From an uncultured Alphaproteobacteria bacterium (GTDB taxonomy: Bacteria; Pseudomonadota; Alphaproteobacteria; RF32; CAG-239), in assembly GCA_934277435.1 (NCBI GenBank), contig CAKQUE010000001.1, positions 372,001 through 436,000 on the forward strand: a stretch of DNA of 64,000 nt, written 5' to 3'. Positions 36,249 through 45,371 of the stretch are shown piece after piece. The position numbers and the translations under genes were made by a program. A model generated the notes under the pieces. That model was not told where the DNA came from and ran no database searches. It saw only the letters and a program-made list of their open reading frames with translations. Within the stretch, counting starts at the first letter, position 1. Each line of letters begins with the position of its first letter.

Positions 36249-36398
36249 TAGAATCCGAAAAATTAATAAAACTTTACATTGTGAATTATTTGAAAAAAAA
36301 TTTTATAAGGCTATCTGATTGTTTTTTCATTGGCTTTTATTTTTATCTATATATTTTGTACGAACAAAAGTAGAACAGTTAATAAAATACTAAAAAAT

Positions 36399-36433
36399 CC
36401 CATTGAAACCCATAAATTACCATGATATACCAT
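36399..36433 (+). promoter_or_regulatory. Four phased CCCAT/ACCAT repeats ahead of mraZ (putative MraZ operator)
   Basis: CCCAT, CCCAT, ACCAT, ACCAT begin at 36399, 36409, 36419 and 36429, exactly ten bases apart, 31 bases before the mraZ start. MraZ proteins bind tandem TGGG-type repeats (the complement) spaced about ten bases and repress their own operon. Confidence 0.75.
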
Positions 36434-36463
36434 AAATAAGAATTAACCCGAAAGGAATCTGAC

Positions 36464-36931
36464 ATGAGAAAAGTTTTTCTCTTTATGGATACCATAACCA
36501 ACAAAGTAGACGCGAAAGGTCGCGTTTCTTTGCCGTCAGATTATCGCGCAATTGTTAAAGAATTATCAACAGAGATTGTTTGCTATCGCAGCTTGAGTGC
36601 GCCTTGTATTGAAGGTTGCTTGGAGGATTCTTTGGATAAGCTGGCAACAGAAATTGAAAATTCTACAGATTTCTTTTCGGAAACTCAGGACAATTTAACT
36701 AATTTGATTTTTGGCGATGCTAAGCGTTTTCCGTTTGATAGCACAGGGCGAATCGTTTTGACCGAAAAATTATTGCAGCATGCCGGAATTACGGATTCGG
36801 CTGTTTTTGTGGGTAAAGGTCGTAAATTTCAAATTTGGAATCCAGAAAATTGGGCAAAAGAAGAGGCTCGCATCAGAGCCGAAGTGCTGAAAAACCGCCC
36901 AGTGTTAAAGCAAAACAGGGAGGCTGAATAA
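36464..36931 (+). CDS. mraZ: Division/cell-wall cluster regulator MraZ
   Basis: A 155-residue AbrB-like DNA-binding protein that autoregulates the dcw cluster. Its MDTITNKVDAKGRVSLPS signature is intact (residues 9-26, cited as KVDAKGRVSLP), repeated in the second half (FDSTGRIVLTEKL). Start at 36464 has an AAAGGA site seven bases away; the ATG nine residues on is the usual family start, so the extra N-terminus may be real or not. Followed by rsmH after two bases. Confidence 0.95.
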   Translation: MRKVFLFMDTITNKVDAKGRVSLPSDYRAIVKELSTEIVCYRSLSAPCIEGCLEDSLDKLATEIENSTDFFSETQDNLTNLIFGDAKRFPFDSTGRIVLTEKLLQHAGITDSAVFVGKGRKFQIWNPENWAKEEARIRAEVLKNRPVLKQNREAE

Positions 36932-36932
36932 T

Positions 36933-37847
36933 ATGCCTGAAATCAGACAAAAACATATTCCTGTGATGCTGCAAGAGGTTTTGACTGCTCTAAAGCCGCA
37001 AAAAGGCGAAATTTATGTTGATGCAACGTTTGGTAACGGCGGCTATACAAAGGCAATCTTAGAAAATACCGATTGTAAAGTTATTGCCTTAGACCGTGAT
37101 CCAACTGTGAAAATACGCGTTAACGAATTTAAAAATATGTATGGCGACCGTTTTGAGTTTAGGGCTGGACAATTTGGTGATTTTGCTGATTTGGTGCCAG
37201 AAAAAATCAATGGCGCTGTATTTGATATCGGTGTGTCTTCTATGCAGCTAGATGAGGCTGAACGTGGGTTCTCATTCAGTAAAGAGGGTGCTTTGGATAT
37301 GCGGATGTCGCAAAATGGAATATCGGCAAAAGATATTGTCAATAGCTATGATGAAGAGGCGCTGGCGGATTTGATTTATCAATATGGCGAAGAACGCAAA
37401 TCACGGCAAATTGCTAAGCGAATCGTGGAATATCGCCAAAATAAAAAAATTGAAACCACAACGGAATTAGCCGAAATTATATATTCGGTTATTCATAAAA
37501 AATTTGGCGAGATAGACCCAGCAACCAGAACTTTTCAAGCTCTGCGTATAGCCGTCAATGATGAATTGGGCGAACTTTCGCGCGGTCTATCTGGCGCGGC
37601 TAACCGTTTACAAAAAAACGGACGGCTGGTGGTGGTCGATTTTCATTCTTTAGAAGATAGAATCGTAAAGAATTTTTTCAAAGAGAACGGAGGCAAGCGG
37701 ATTCGGGTTTCTAAATACGCGCCGGAATTGCTGCAAGATGAGCATCTGTTTGCCGAAGTTTCTAAAGTTATTATGCCAACTGCGGAAGAATGCGGAAAAA
37801 ATCCGCGCGCCCGCTCGGCAAAACTGAGATATGCGATAAGGGGATAG
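36933..37847 (+). CDS. rsmH: 16S rRNA (cytosine-1402-N4)-methyltransferase
   Basis: Methylates N4 of C1402, the same nucleotide that RsmI modifies. The 304-residue protein opens HIPVMLQEVLTAL, has the SAM site VDATFGNGGYTKAI and FDIGVSSMQLDEAERGFSF (cited as GVSSMQLDEAERG). Standard second gene of the dcw cluster. Confidence 0.97.
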   Translation: MPEIRQKHIPVMLQEVLTALKPQKGEIYVDATFGNGGYTKAILENTDCKVIALDRDPTVKIRVNEFKNMYGDRFEFRAGQFGDFADLVPEKINGAVFDIGVSSMQLDEAERGFSFSKEGALDMRMSQNGISAKDIVNSYDEEALADLIYQYGEERKSRQIAKRIVEYRQNKKIETTTELAEIIYSVIHKKFGEIDPATRTFQALRIAVNDELGELSRGLSGAANRLQKNGRLVVVDFHSLEDRIVKNFFKENGGKRIRVSKYAPELLQDEHLFAEVSKVIMPTAEECGKNPRARSAKLRYAIRG

Positions 37848-37850
37848 GAT

Positions 37851-38219
37851 ATGGGCAGTATCAAAACGGCAATGGTGGTTCTGTGGCTGACGTTTTTCTT
37901 GTTTTTAGCAGTTGGTTCTTCGGTGCTGAAAAATCAGGTGCAAGGATTGGAGCGCCGTCTGGCAACCATTAATGATAATATCCAAAAAGATATTCAGGAT
38001 ATTCACGTTTTGAAAGCTCAATGGAGTTTATATAACACTCCTGACCGTTTACAGAAATTGGCTTATGAACAATTATCTTTAGAAAAAGCAAAACCTGAAC
38101 AAATTATTAACTATTCTGCATTACATTTCAATTATGAAGATGATACAGCCGAAGGGAAAGTTTCACCAAACAAAAAAGCTTTGACAACTTTGGTAAAAGC
38201 AGAGGTAAAAAAGAAATAA
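37851..38219 (+). CDS. ftsL: FtsL-like cell division protein
   Basis: A 122-residue bitopic protein: one membrane helix near residues 8-25 and a coiled coil from about 28 (VQGLERRLATIND, then IQKDIQDIHVLKAQW). FtsL is very variable, so the call rests on size, topology and its place between rsmH and ftsI. It would recruit FtsQ/FtsB/FtsI to the septum. Confidence 0.85.
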   Translation: MGSIKTAMVVLWLTFFLFLAVGSSVLKNQVQGLERRLATINDNIQKDIQDIHVLKAQWSLYNTPDRLQKLAYEQLSLEKAKPEQIINYSALHFNYEDDTAEGKVSPNKKALTTLVKAEVKKK

Positions 38220-38220
38220 A

Positions 38221-39993
38221 ATGGGGTTCAATGTAAGTTTTTCTAAGAAAAATACGGAGCGTTTTTATCTCCCAGGACAGGAGATAAAGTTTTCGCGCGG
38301 TATGATTTCGCAGAAAATATTTGCATCGGACGGCGACAATGTGATGGTGTGTCGAACCAGAATTTGGCTGGCAATGCTTTTGTTTGCCGCTTGTTATTGT
38401 GTTTTGGCGGCGCGTGTTACCTATGTTTGTTTGGGGCATGGGATTAGTATTGATACCGCAGTGGCCGATTCTTTGGGTGATGAAGAAGTTATTCATTTTA
38501 AAAATCCGGTTAAACGCGCCGATATCATGGATAGAAATGGTGAAATTCTGGCGACTTCATTGCCGACAGTCAATTTGTTTGCCAATACTAAATTAATTAA
38601 AAATCCGCAAGATGTGGCGGAAAAGCTTAATGTTATTTTTCCAGAAATTTCATATGAGCGTTTGAATGAGCTTTTAAGCCGTAAAAAGAGCTTTGTTTAT
38701 TTGAAAAGAAATTTATCACCGTCGCAGCAGTCGCAGGTTAATGCTTTGGGTGTTCCGGGGTTGGAATTTGAAAATTGTGAAAAACGTATATATCCGCATA
38801 ATAATTTATTTGCTCATGTGCTAGGAAATACCAGCGTTGACAATAAAGGCGTTTCCGGTTTGGAACGCTATATGGATGAGCGCTTGACCACTTCTACCAA
38901 ACCGGTGAAATTATCGGTTGATTTAGGTATTCAAAACACAATCCGAGCTGAACTTGAAGCCGGAGTTGCACATTTTAAAGCCGAAGGCGCGGCGGCAATT
39001 TTGATGGATGTTAACACCGGACAAATAGTGGCTATGACATCTGTGCCGGATTTTGACCCTAATAAAAGTCTGAAAGTTGCCGATAGAGCAATGTTTAACT
39101 TTGCCACCAAAGGCGTTTATGAGGCTGGTTCGGTGTTCAAAGTATTTAATACGGCAATGTGTTTGGACAGCGGCAAAATAGATGTCAATAGCCGCTTTGA
39201 TACTTCTAAGCCGATTTATTTTGGTCGCGCCAGAGTTTCTGACCCGCATGGCTCGCATAAAATGCTGACACCGGAAGATATTTTAGTGGAGTCGTCAAAT
39301 ATTGGTTCAACGTTGGAGGTTATGCAGGTTGGCAAGCAGTATCAACGTGAGTTTTTCCAAAAAATAAATATGGATAAATCTTTAAGCGATTTTGAAGTGA
39401 TAGAAACTGCTAAGCCTCTGTTTTTATCTGAAAAACGTTGGAGTGAACATACAATGGCCACAATTAGTTACGGCTATGGTATTTCAACCACGCCGCTGCA
39501 TATTATTTCGGCCTTTTCGGCCATTGTGAACGGCGGAATTTATAATGAACCGACTCTGCTGGCAAACAGCAAAAAACAGGGTAAGAGAATCGTTTCTAGC
39601 GAAACATCAGAAAAAATGCGTTCGTTGCTGCGCGCGGTTGTGGTTAGGGGAACAGGTCGCCGTGCTAATGTTGACGGCTATCAGGTGTTTGGCAAAACCG
39701 GAACGGCAGATAAATTGGTTAACGGCCGCTATGACCATAAGAAAAGTATTTCAACTTTTGTTTCCGGATTTCCGGCATCTAATCCAAAGTATGCGCTTTT
39801 GGTGGTTTTTGATGACCCCAAAGGCTTGAAAGAAACATTTAACCATACCGAAGCAGGTTGGAACGCTGTGCCGACAGCCAAAAATATTATTACCGCGGTT
39901 GCCCCGCAGCTAAATATTAAAGCTGATTTTGATTTGGAAAAGCAAAAGAGCATTGTCGATGCCGCATATAAACAAAAAAAATTGGCAAAATAG
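38221..39993 (+). CDS. ftsI: Septum penicillin-binding protein (FtsI/PBP3)
   Basis: Septal peptidoglycan transpeptidase, 590 residues. One membrane helix (about 52-72), a pedestal domain starting NPVKRADIMDRNGEILATS (cited as RADIMDRNGEILA), and a transpeptidase domain with the SxxK serine (AGSVFKVF), SxN (SSNIGST) and KTGT (FGKTGTAD). Start is one base after the ftsL stop. The dcw cluster ends here: murE and later mur genes do not follow. Confidence 0.96.
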   Translation: MGFNVSFSKKNTERFYLPGQEIKFSRGMISQKIFASDGDNVMVCRTRIWLAMLLFAACYCVLAARVTYVCLGHGISIDTAVADSLGDEEVIHFKNPVKRADIMDRNGEILATSLPTVNLFANTKLIKNPQDVAEKLNVIFPEISYERLNELLSRKKSFVYLKRNLSPSQQSQVNALGVPGLEFENCEKRIYPHNNLFAHVLGNTSVDNKGVSGLERYMDERLTTSTKPVKLSVDLGIQNTIRAELEAGVAHFKAEGAAAILMDVNTGQIVAMTSVPDFDPNKSLKVADRAMFNFATKGVYEAGSVFKVFNTAMCLDSGKIDVNSRFDTSKPIYFGRARVSDPHGSHKMLTPEDILVESSNIGSTLEVMQVGKQYQREFFQKINMDKSLSDFEVIETAKPLFLSEKRWSEHTMATISYGYGISTTPLHIISAFSAIVNGGIYNEPTLLANSKKQGKRIVSSETSEKMRSLLRAVVVRGTGRRANVDGYQVFGKTGTADKLVNGRYDHKKSISTFVSGFPASNPKYALLVVFDDPKGLKETFNHTEAGWNAVPTAKNIITAVAPQLNIKADFDLEKQKSIVDAAYKQKKLAK

Positions 39994-40188
39994 CGACCTT
40001 TGGCAGTTATTTTGGCATAAAAACAAAAAATATGCACAAATTTTATAAATAATCGCATTTTTTTTATTTTTGTTATTGAAAAATTTACAAATATTTCTTA
40101 AATTACCAACTGTATTAGTTGTTATGCAATTAAATAAACGTTTGTAGAAATGCAAACAAAATGTAAAAAACCATATGGAGAAAATAAA

Positions 40189-40653
40189 ATGAAAAAACTT
40201 TTAAGTTTGTTCTGCGCACTTGTTGCTTTGTCTGGCTGCTCTACTTTTGGCGCTGACGGTGGCTTGTTCAGCGGTGCTGACTGCGAATCAAGATTGGCTC
40301 GTGACTTTGTAGAAAATACAACAGACACAGTATTCTTCGCATTTGATAGTTCTTCTTTGTCTGCAGAAGCTCAAGCTGCTTTGGATACTCAAGTTGCTTG
40401 GTTGAAGAAACATGACGATGTAAACGTTATTGTTCAAGGTCACTGCGATGACAGAGGTACTCGTGAATACAACTTGGCTTTGGGTGAACGCCGTGCCAAC
40501 GCTGTAAAACAATACTTGGTATCTCAAGGTATTGAAGAAAGCAGAATTTCTACAATTTCTTACGGTAAAGAAAGACCAGCTGTTTTGGGTAACAACGAAG
40601 CTGCTTGGGCTCAGAACCGTCGTGCAATTACAGTTGTTAGCGCAGCTGAATAA
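40189..40653 (+). CDS. pal: Peptidoglycan-associated lipoprotein
   Basis: A 154-residue OmpA-like lipoprotein that ties the outer membrane to peptidoglycan. Lipobox LSGC at residues 14-17 and the OmpA_C motif NLALGERRANAVKQYL (cited as LGERRANAVK) are clear, as are the diaminopimelate-contacting Asp and Arg. I use the ATG at 40189 with a GGAG site; an in-frame ATG 13 codons upstream is unlikely. Codon use is strongly biased, as expected for a highly expressed protein. tolB and tolQRA are not in the window. Confidence 0.96.
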   Translation: MKKLLSLFCALVALSGCSTFGADGGLFSGADCESRLARDFVENTTDTVFFAFDSSSLSAEAQAALDTQVAWLKKHDDVNVIVQGHCDDRGTREYNLALGERRANAVKQYLVSQGIEESRISTISYGKERPAVLGNNEAAWAQNRRAITVVSAAE

Positions 40654-40677
40654 TCAGACAGTTTGATTACCAAATAT

Positions 40678-40709
40678 AAAGGCGCTGCCGAATCGGTGGC
40701 GCCTTTTTT
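40678..40709 (+). terminator. Terminator of pal
   Basis: AAAGGCGC-TGCCG pairs with CGGTGGCGCCTTT around AATC and runs into Ts. Confidence 0.88.
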
Positions 40710-40737
40710 GTGTGTTGCGCCTATTTATAGAATAAAC

Positions 40738-40766
40738 TTGACAGAGTCTATTGTTTTACTTATAGT
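40738..40766 (+). promoter_or_regulatory. Promoter of the 40812 gene with an embedded GANTC site
   Basis: TTGACA, 17-base spacer, TATAGT, with transcription starting about 39 bases before the ATG. The spacer begins GAGTC, a CcrM methylation site; GcrA acts at sigma-70 promoters with such sites. A second TATAAT at 40792 is possible. Confidence 0.6.
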
Positions 40767-40811
40767 CAACGCACTTAGCAATTATTTATGGTATAATTAA
40801 ATTTACTTATT

Positions 40812-41795
40812 ATGGAAACAAAATTTGAAACTCTTTCTCACGATGCTGTTTTGGGAGAAATGAAAATGTGGTATGACAACGGTTGCAGAAAGTACGCAGA
40901 TTATGAAACGCTGTGGCAAATGTTCCGCACTGTTGTTGCCTCAAGCAGTTATGGTTCTTCCGAATTTGGCGGTCCGGTTTGGATTATGGATTTCAGCCTT
41001 GCAAATCTTAAAAAACTTTTTCCTGATAATCCGTGGCTGGAAGCTATGGAAAAGGAAAAAAATATGTACGTCACCGCTGGAAAGGCTCTAAATCTGGCTA
41101 AATTTTCTGAGTGGTTTAAGTTCCGCGCAGAAAGTATGACTAAATTTTTGGGTTTGGGCAATGTTATCATTAAATATGAAACTGTTGCCGGTGAAGCGGT
41201 TATTTTGTATAGCTGGGGTGCTTTTTTGGATGCCGTAGAAAGTGTTGTTAGTGGCGTGGTAGAACGCCTTAGCTTTGGGTTGATGATTAAGTGGAATTTT
41301 TCTTTGCGCGAAAGCGAAGCCGTACGCAAAGGTAAGTTCTTTACCTGTCTAAACACCGCTACTATGGTCAAAAAATATCCATGCGTTTCAGAAGATGCGG
41401 ACGATGTTAAACACAGCGATGTTTATGGCGATGTTTATCGCTTAAAGCATTTTAGTTTGACAAAGGGCTATGTTGTTCCCGAGACTATTCCTGAAAAAAT
41501 CTTGATGTTGGTCATCAATGATTTGATGGAAGGTATCGCTGAGGGATATGGCTGCGGGTTGGATAACAGTAGTTTGGTTTGTCCTTATCCCCACCTAAAG
41601 TATGATAAGTATCTTGACAGCATCGGAAGATGTGGACACCACTTTAAAACGACAACCGATGTGTTCCGCTGGAGAAGAAAAGACTTTAGCATCGAGGAAA
41701 TCAAAGTCGACTTGCCGAAGATTGATGAAAAATACGGCGAATTTTGGCATCGTCAGTTCCCGCCGAAACAAAATTGGCGCGAATTGAAAGACTAA
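40812..41795 (+). CDS. Orphan cytosolic protein, unknown function
   Basis: A 327-residue protein with no signal peptide. It opens METKFETLSHDAVLGEM, is rich in Trp and Phe, and carries several Cys (residues 21, 179, 250 and 259 approximately). I recognise no domain. The start is in an AT-only leader (TTACTTATTATGG) with no Shine-Dalgarno sequence, like the other orphans. A perfect-dyad terminator follows. It sits between pal and cpoB, interrupting an envelope neighbourhood. Confidence 0.75.
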   Translation: METKFETLSHDAVLGEMKMWYDNGCRKYADYETLWQMFRTVVASSSYGSSEFGGPVWIMDFSLANLKKLFPDNPWLEAMEKEKNMYVTAGKALNLAKFSEWFKFRAESMTKFLGLGNVIIKYETVAGEAVILYSWGAFLDAVESVVSGVVERLSFGLMIKWNFSLRESEAVRKGKFFTCLNTATMVKKYPCVSEDADDVKHSDVYGDVYRLKHFSLTKGYVVPETIPEKILMLVINDLMEGIAEGYGCGLDNSSLVCPYPHLKYDKYLDSIGRCGHHFKTTTDVFRWRRKDFSIEEIKVDLPKIDEKYGEFWHRQFPPKQNWRELKD

Positions 41796-41821
41796 GTGTT
41801 CGTTTGTATATCGTTAAAAAA

Positions 41822-41849
41822 AAAGACTGCTTTTTTGCAGTCTTTTTTT
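41822..41849 (+). terminator. Terminator of the 40812 gene
   Basis: AAAGACTGC pairs with GCAGTCTTT around six Ts, then a T-run. Confidence 0.85.
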
Positions 41850-41915
41850 GTACTTGTACTAAGATAAAAAATATTTTATAAATAAGCTATGTTTAGAATT
41901 TTTAGGAGACATTTT

Positions 41916-42893
41916 ATGAAATCAGCAGCTTATTCTTTATTTTTTAGCGGTTTGTTGTTGGCTGTTCCGGCAATGGCAAATTCGGATATGCAAAAAGATA
42001 TAGAAGATTTGCGTGAAGATTTAATGGTGTTGCAGCGTCAAATTTATCGCGGTGTAGGTAATACAGGTGAAGTTTCAAAATCAACAACCGTTACTCAAAA
42101 TCAAGAGGCGGCTGGAAATGTACAGGTTAAAATAGGTGAATATGATGAAACAATCCGCAAAGTTAACGGCCGTATGGATACATTGGAATATCAGGTAAAA
42201 CAGCTGGAAAATAAGCTTGATAAAATAAACCGCGATATGGAAATCCGTTTTAAAATATTGGAAGGACGTCCGGTTCCGGCAAATTTGAGCGCGCCAACAC
42301 CAACAATTCCAACTACATACGATGCTCCGGTGGCCTCTGGTGCGTCTAAGGCTGTAACCGGAGATGGTATTCAGGGCGATGATTTAGCTCCGATTGCTGG
42401 TTCTAATGTGGCAGCTCCAAAGAATCTTCCTGCCGGCGGCGATGGTGCCCCGCAGCCGCTGATTACAGATGTTGCCGAGGCTAAACCGGCGGCAAATTCT
42501 CAATCTAAATCAGCAGATGAAATTTATGCCAACGGGATGGAAGCGCTGAACGGTGGATTGTATGACGAAGCAGAGATGGCTTTTCAGCAGATATTAACAC
42601 AATCGCCAAACGATAAGCTGGCTGGTAACGCTCAATATTGGTTGGGCGAAACCTATTTAAAACGCGGAGATTATTCAAAGGCTATTGTGGCTTTTAAAAA
42701 CGGTTATGAAAAATATAAAAACGGTAACAAGGCTCCGGATAGCTTGTTTAAGTTAGGGCTTACATTTAAGGCGCAAAAAGATAATCAAAAAGCTTGTATT
42801 GTATTATCAAGCTTTAAAGCTGAGTTTCCAAAAGCTAATGCAGATTTGGCTAAACGAGTGCAAGCAGAAGCGTCTAAACTCGGGTGCAAATAG
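41916..42893 (+). CDS. cpoB: Tol-Pal associated protein CpoB/YbgF
   Basis: A 325-residue periplasmic protein: signal peptide (cleavage near AMA/NS), a coiled coil in residues 25-115 (IEDLREDLMVLQRQI, cited in part), a proline/alanine linker, and a C-terminal tetratricopeptide domain (ANGMEALNGGLYDEAEMAFQ, NAQYWLGETYLKRGDY). CpoB coordinates PBP1B activity with Tol-Pal constriction. The ATG at 41916 follows a TTAGGAG site; an earlier ATG has none. The stop overlaps the likely start of tilS. Confidence 0.92.
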   Translation: MKSAAYSLFFSGLLLAVPAMANSDMQKDIEDLREDLMVLQRQIYRGVGNTGEVSKSTTVTQNQEAAGNVQVKIGEYDETIRKVNGRMDTLEYQVKQLENKLDKINRDMEIRFKILEGRPVPANLSAPTPTIPTTYDAPVASGASKAVTGDGIQGDDLAPIAGSNVAAPKNLPAGGDGAPQPLITDVAEAKPAANSQSKSADEIYANGMEALNGGLYDEAEMAFQQILTQSPNDKLAGNAQYWLGETYLKRGDYSKAIVAFKNGYEKYKNGNKAPDSLFKLGLTFKAQKDNQKACIVLSSFKAEFPKANADLAKRVQAEASKLGCK

Positions 42894-43957
42894 TGGAAGA
42901 ACTGTTTGCTAAATATCAAATTAAAGATGAAGTCGTGGCAGTTGGTGTTTCCGGCGGGGCGGATTCCTTGGCGCTTGTTTTGCAAGCGGCTGAAGAATTA
43001 GCCGTGTTTGGGCGAAAAGTTGTGGCATTGACTGTGGATCATGGCTTGCGTCCTACCTCACGTCTGGAAGCTGAATATGTGGCCGGATTAATGCAGAAAT
43101 ATGGTATTGAACACCATATTTTAACTTGGACGGGAAAAAAGCCAACAACCGGAATAGAAGAGGCGGCGCGGCAAGCCAGATATGCGCTTATTGCCGAGTG
43201 GTGCAGCCAAAATAATGTACATGTTTTGCTAACGGCTCATCATGCCAAAGACCAAGCCGAGACATTTTTGATGCGTCTGCAACGCGGCAGCGGTTTGGAA
43301 GGGTTGTGCGGTATCCGAGAATATAGCGTTCGCGATGGATTAGTTATTTTGCGTCCTTTGTTAGCTATAAATCCTGAAAATCTACGTGATTATCTGCGAC
43401 AGCGTGCTATTGTGTGGGTGGAGGACGAATCCAACCGCGATACAACTTTTTTGCGCGGAAAAATACGCCAATATTTACCGGAACTGACAGAAAACATTGG
43501 TATAAATATTGAAAAAATCTGTAATGCCGTGCATAATTTGCAAAGTGCTGAAGATTATATTGAACAGCAGCTGGATTTGTTGCTGGCGCATGATGTGATA
43601 TGGGATTTTGGTACTGTTTGCCGTTTTAGATATATGGACTATTTGAGCTGGCATAAAGAAATGAAATTCAGAGTGCTGGCGCGTTTGTGTCGCCGCGAGT
43701 ATATTCCCCGCGCCGAGAGAGTTTTGGCTTTGGTAAACGCTTTGAATACGATGCCTTTTACGGGGGCGACTCTGGGGGGGCGAGAGATTATTTTGGCGTA
43801 TGACTGGGTTTGGGTTGTACCTGAAAGAATATCTAAAAGAGTGCAAAGCCGCAAATTGTGGGCAGAATTTGTGCGGCAACATCCTTTGTATAAAAACATA
43901 AAGATGCCCCATAAAGCCAAGTTGGCGATATTACAAAAAGTCGGAGTAAAAAAATAA
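42893..43957 (+). CDS. tilS: tRNA(Ile)-lysidine synthase
   Basis: Converts the wobble C of tRNA-Ile(CAU) to lysidine so that it reads AUA. The 354-residue protein has the PP-loop VGVSGGADSLAL near residue 20 and the HHAKDQAETFLMRL motif (cited as DQAETFLMRL). GTG at 42893 overlaps the cpoB stop (TAGTG); another GTG three codons earlier is also possible. The C-terminal domain is short compared with E. coli (432 residues), like other alphaproteobacterial forms. Confidence 0.93.
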   Translation: MEELFAKYQIKDEVVAVGVSGGADSLALVLQAAEELAVFGRKVVALTVDHGLRPTSRLEAEYVAGLMQKYGIEHHILTWTGKKPTTGIEEAARQARYALIAEWCSQNNVHVLLTAHHAKDQAETFLMRLQRGSGLEGLCGIREYSVRDGLVILRPLLAINPENLRDYLRQRAIVWVEDESNRDTTFLRGKIRQYLPELTENIGINIEKICNAVHNLQSAEDYIEQQLDLLLAHDVIWDFGTVCRFRYMDYLSWHKEMKFRVLARLCRREYIPRAERVLALVNALNTMPFTGATLGGREIILAYDWVWVVPERISKRVQSRKLWAEFVRQHPLYKNIKMPHKAKLAILQKVGVKK

Positions 43958-44925
43958 TGATTTATGGCAGCTTGTCGGAAATCGCAGATAAGTTTGAAGT
44001 GTTTTTGTTTGACGCCTATGGAGTGTTTTGGAACGGTGACGGATTTTATAAAAACAGCAAAGAAACAATGCAAAAACTGGTGGCGGAAGGGAAAACCGTG
44101 GTTGTTGTTTCTAATGCGACATTGCTGCACGATGATATGGTAACTTCGTATCAGCGTAAAAATCTGCTTGAGGGCCGAGATTATACTTTTATAGTAAGTT
44201 CCGGAGAAGTTCTCAGACAAGATTTAATAGATAAAAAGCTGAATTTTGTCGGCAATAAATTTTATACTATCGGAGCCAAACATGAAAAGATGTTTGCCGG
44301 CACAATTTATCAATCGGTAGAAAATTTGAACGATGCCGATTTTGTGTTTTGCGGCGTACCATTTTTGATGGCGGAAGATATAGCAAAATATCCAAAGTAC
44401 AAACACAGTTTTTTACCGGCGAAAGCAGATGAAAACGGCGATATTGTTTTTTGGGATAGCACAATAACCGAACCGTTTGTAGAAATTGTAAAAAAGGTGA
44501 CCAAGTTGAGATTGCCTGCGCTAAATGCTAATCCGGATTATTTAGCGCAAGAAGGACATCCTTTGGCAACGGAAAAAGCTCCGCAGTTTGTGGTGCGCAA
44601 TGGCACAATCGCCGAAATGTTGCGGCAAAGGGGTAGTAATGTTATTGAATATGGTAAGCCGCACGCAAATATTTATGATTATGTTTTTGCAAAACTGCAG
44701 AAAATCGGCAAAATGACGGATAAAGAAAAAATATGTATGGTTGGAGATACGGTGCGGACAGATATCAAAGGCGCTGTAAATTCTGGTATAGCCCCCATTT
44801 TGTGTGTGCAAACCGGAGTTACCGCGCTTGAACTTTATAAGGGGAATACGGTTAAAAACCTTTGCGAAAGCGAAAATATTGATGTAAAACAAATAATAGA
44901 GATTAACAGCGTCGGAGGAGAATGA
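43957..44925 (+). CDS. HAD class IIA hydrolase
   Basis: A 322-residue HAD phosphatase-like enzyme. Motif I reads FLFDAYGVFWNG, motif II VVSNAT, and motif III/IV CMVGDTVRTDIKGA. The second Asp of the usual DxD is replaced by Tyr, as is common in the alphaproteobacterial group near TIGR01459, so phosphatase activity is uncertain. Its start shares one base with the tilS stop. Confidence 0.88.
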   Translation: MIYGSLSEIADKFEVFLFDAYGVFWNGDGFYKNSKETMQKLVAEGKTVVVVSNATLLHDDMVTSYQRKNLLEGRDYTFIVSSGEVLRQDLIDKKLNFVGNKFYTIGAKHEKMFAGTIYQSVENLNDADFVFCGVPFLMAEDIAKYPKYKHSFLPAKADENGDIVFWDSTITEPFVEIVKKVTKLRLPALNANPDYLAQEGHPLATEKAPQFVVRNGTIAEMLRQRGSNVIEYGKPHANIYDYVFAKLQKIGKMTDKEKICMVGDTVRTDIKGAVNSGIAPILCVQTGVTALELYKGNTVKNLCESENIDVKQIIEINSVGGE

Positions 44926-45359
44926 TGGCGTTTGAGTTAGTGCCGGGGTTGGCGGCAAAAGATTATGTGACCGATTTGAAATTGTGCCGAGTATTGTTTG
45001 AAGATAACAAATATTATCCGTGGATTTTTTTGGTTCCGATGAAAGAAAATACCAAAAATATGACCAATTTAAGTATGGATGAACGGTTTCAGCTGATGAG
45101 AGAAATTGCGCTGGCCGAAAAAGTTATGATGTCGCTGTTTCCGTGTGACCAAGACAATGTGGCGATGATTGGTAATATGACGCCTCAGCTGCATGTGCAT
45201 GTGGTTTGCCGCAAAAAAGGCGACCCAGATTGGCCTGGGACGGTTTGGAATTCGGCAACAGCCAAATATGAACCGGCGGAAAAAGAAAAAATTATTGCAA
45301 GAATCCGCCAAGCAATCAACGAAGAAATACAAAATCCAATTTATCAAATTTCTAAATAA
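44922..45359 (+). CDS. HIT-family hydrolase
   Basis: A 145-residue histidine-triad protein. The triad motif is QLHVHVVCR near residue 86, with an upstream NMTNLSMDE. HIT enzymes hydrolyse nucleotidyl phosphates such as adenosine phosphoramidates or Ap4A; substrate not predictable. Overlaps the HAD gene by 4 bases (ATGA). Confidence 0.9.
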   Translation: MMAFELVPGLAAKDYVTDLKLCRVLFEDNKYYPWIFLVPMKENTKNMTNLSMDERFQLMREIALAEKVMMSLFPCDQDNVAMIGNMTPQLHVHVVCRKKGDPDWPGTVWNSATAKYEPAEKEKIIARIRQAINEEIQNPIYQISK

Positions 45360-45371
45360 AAGGACATAAAA

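Noticed and set aside
36262..36398. AT-rich stretch before mraZ examined for a further gene
   Set aside because: Contains only scattered stops and no supported start; it is promoter and spacer sequence.
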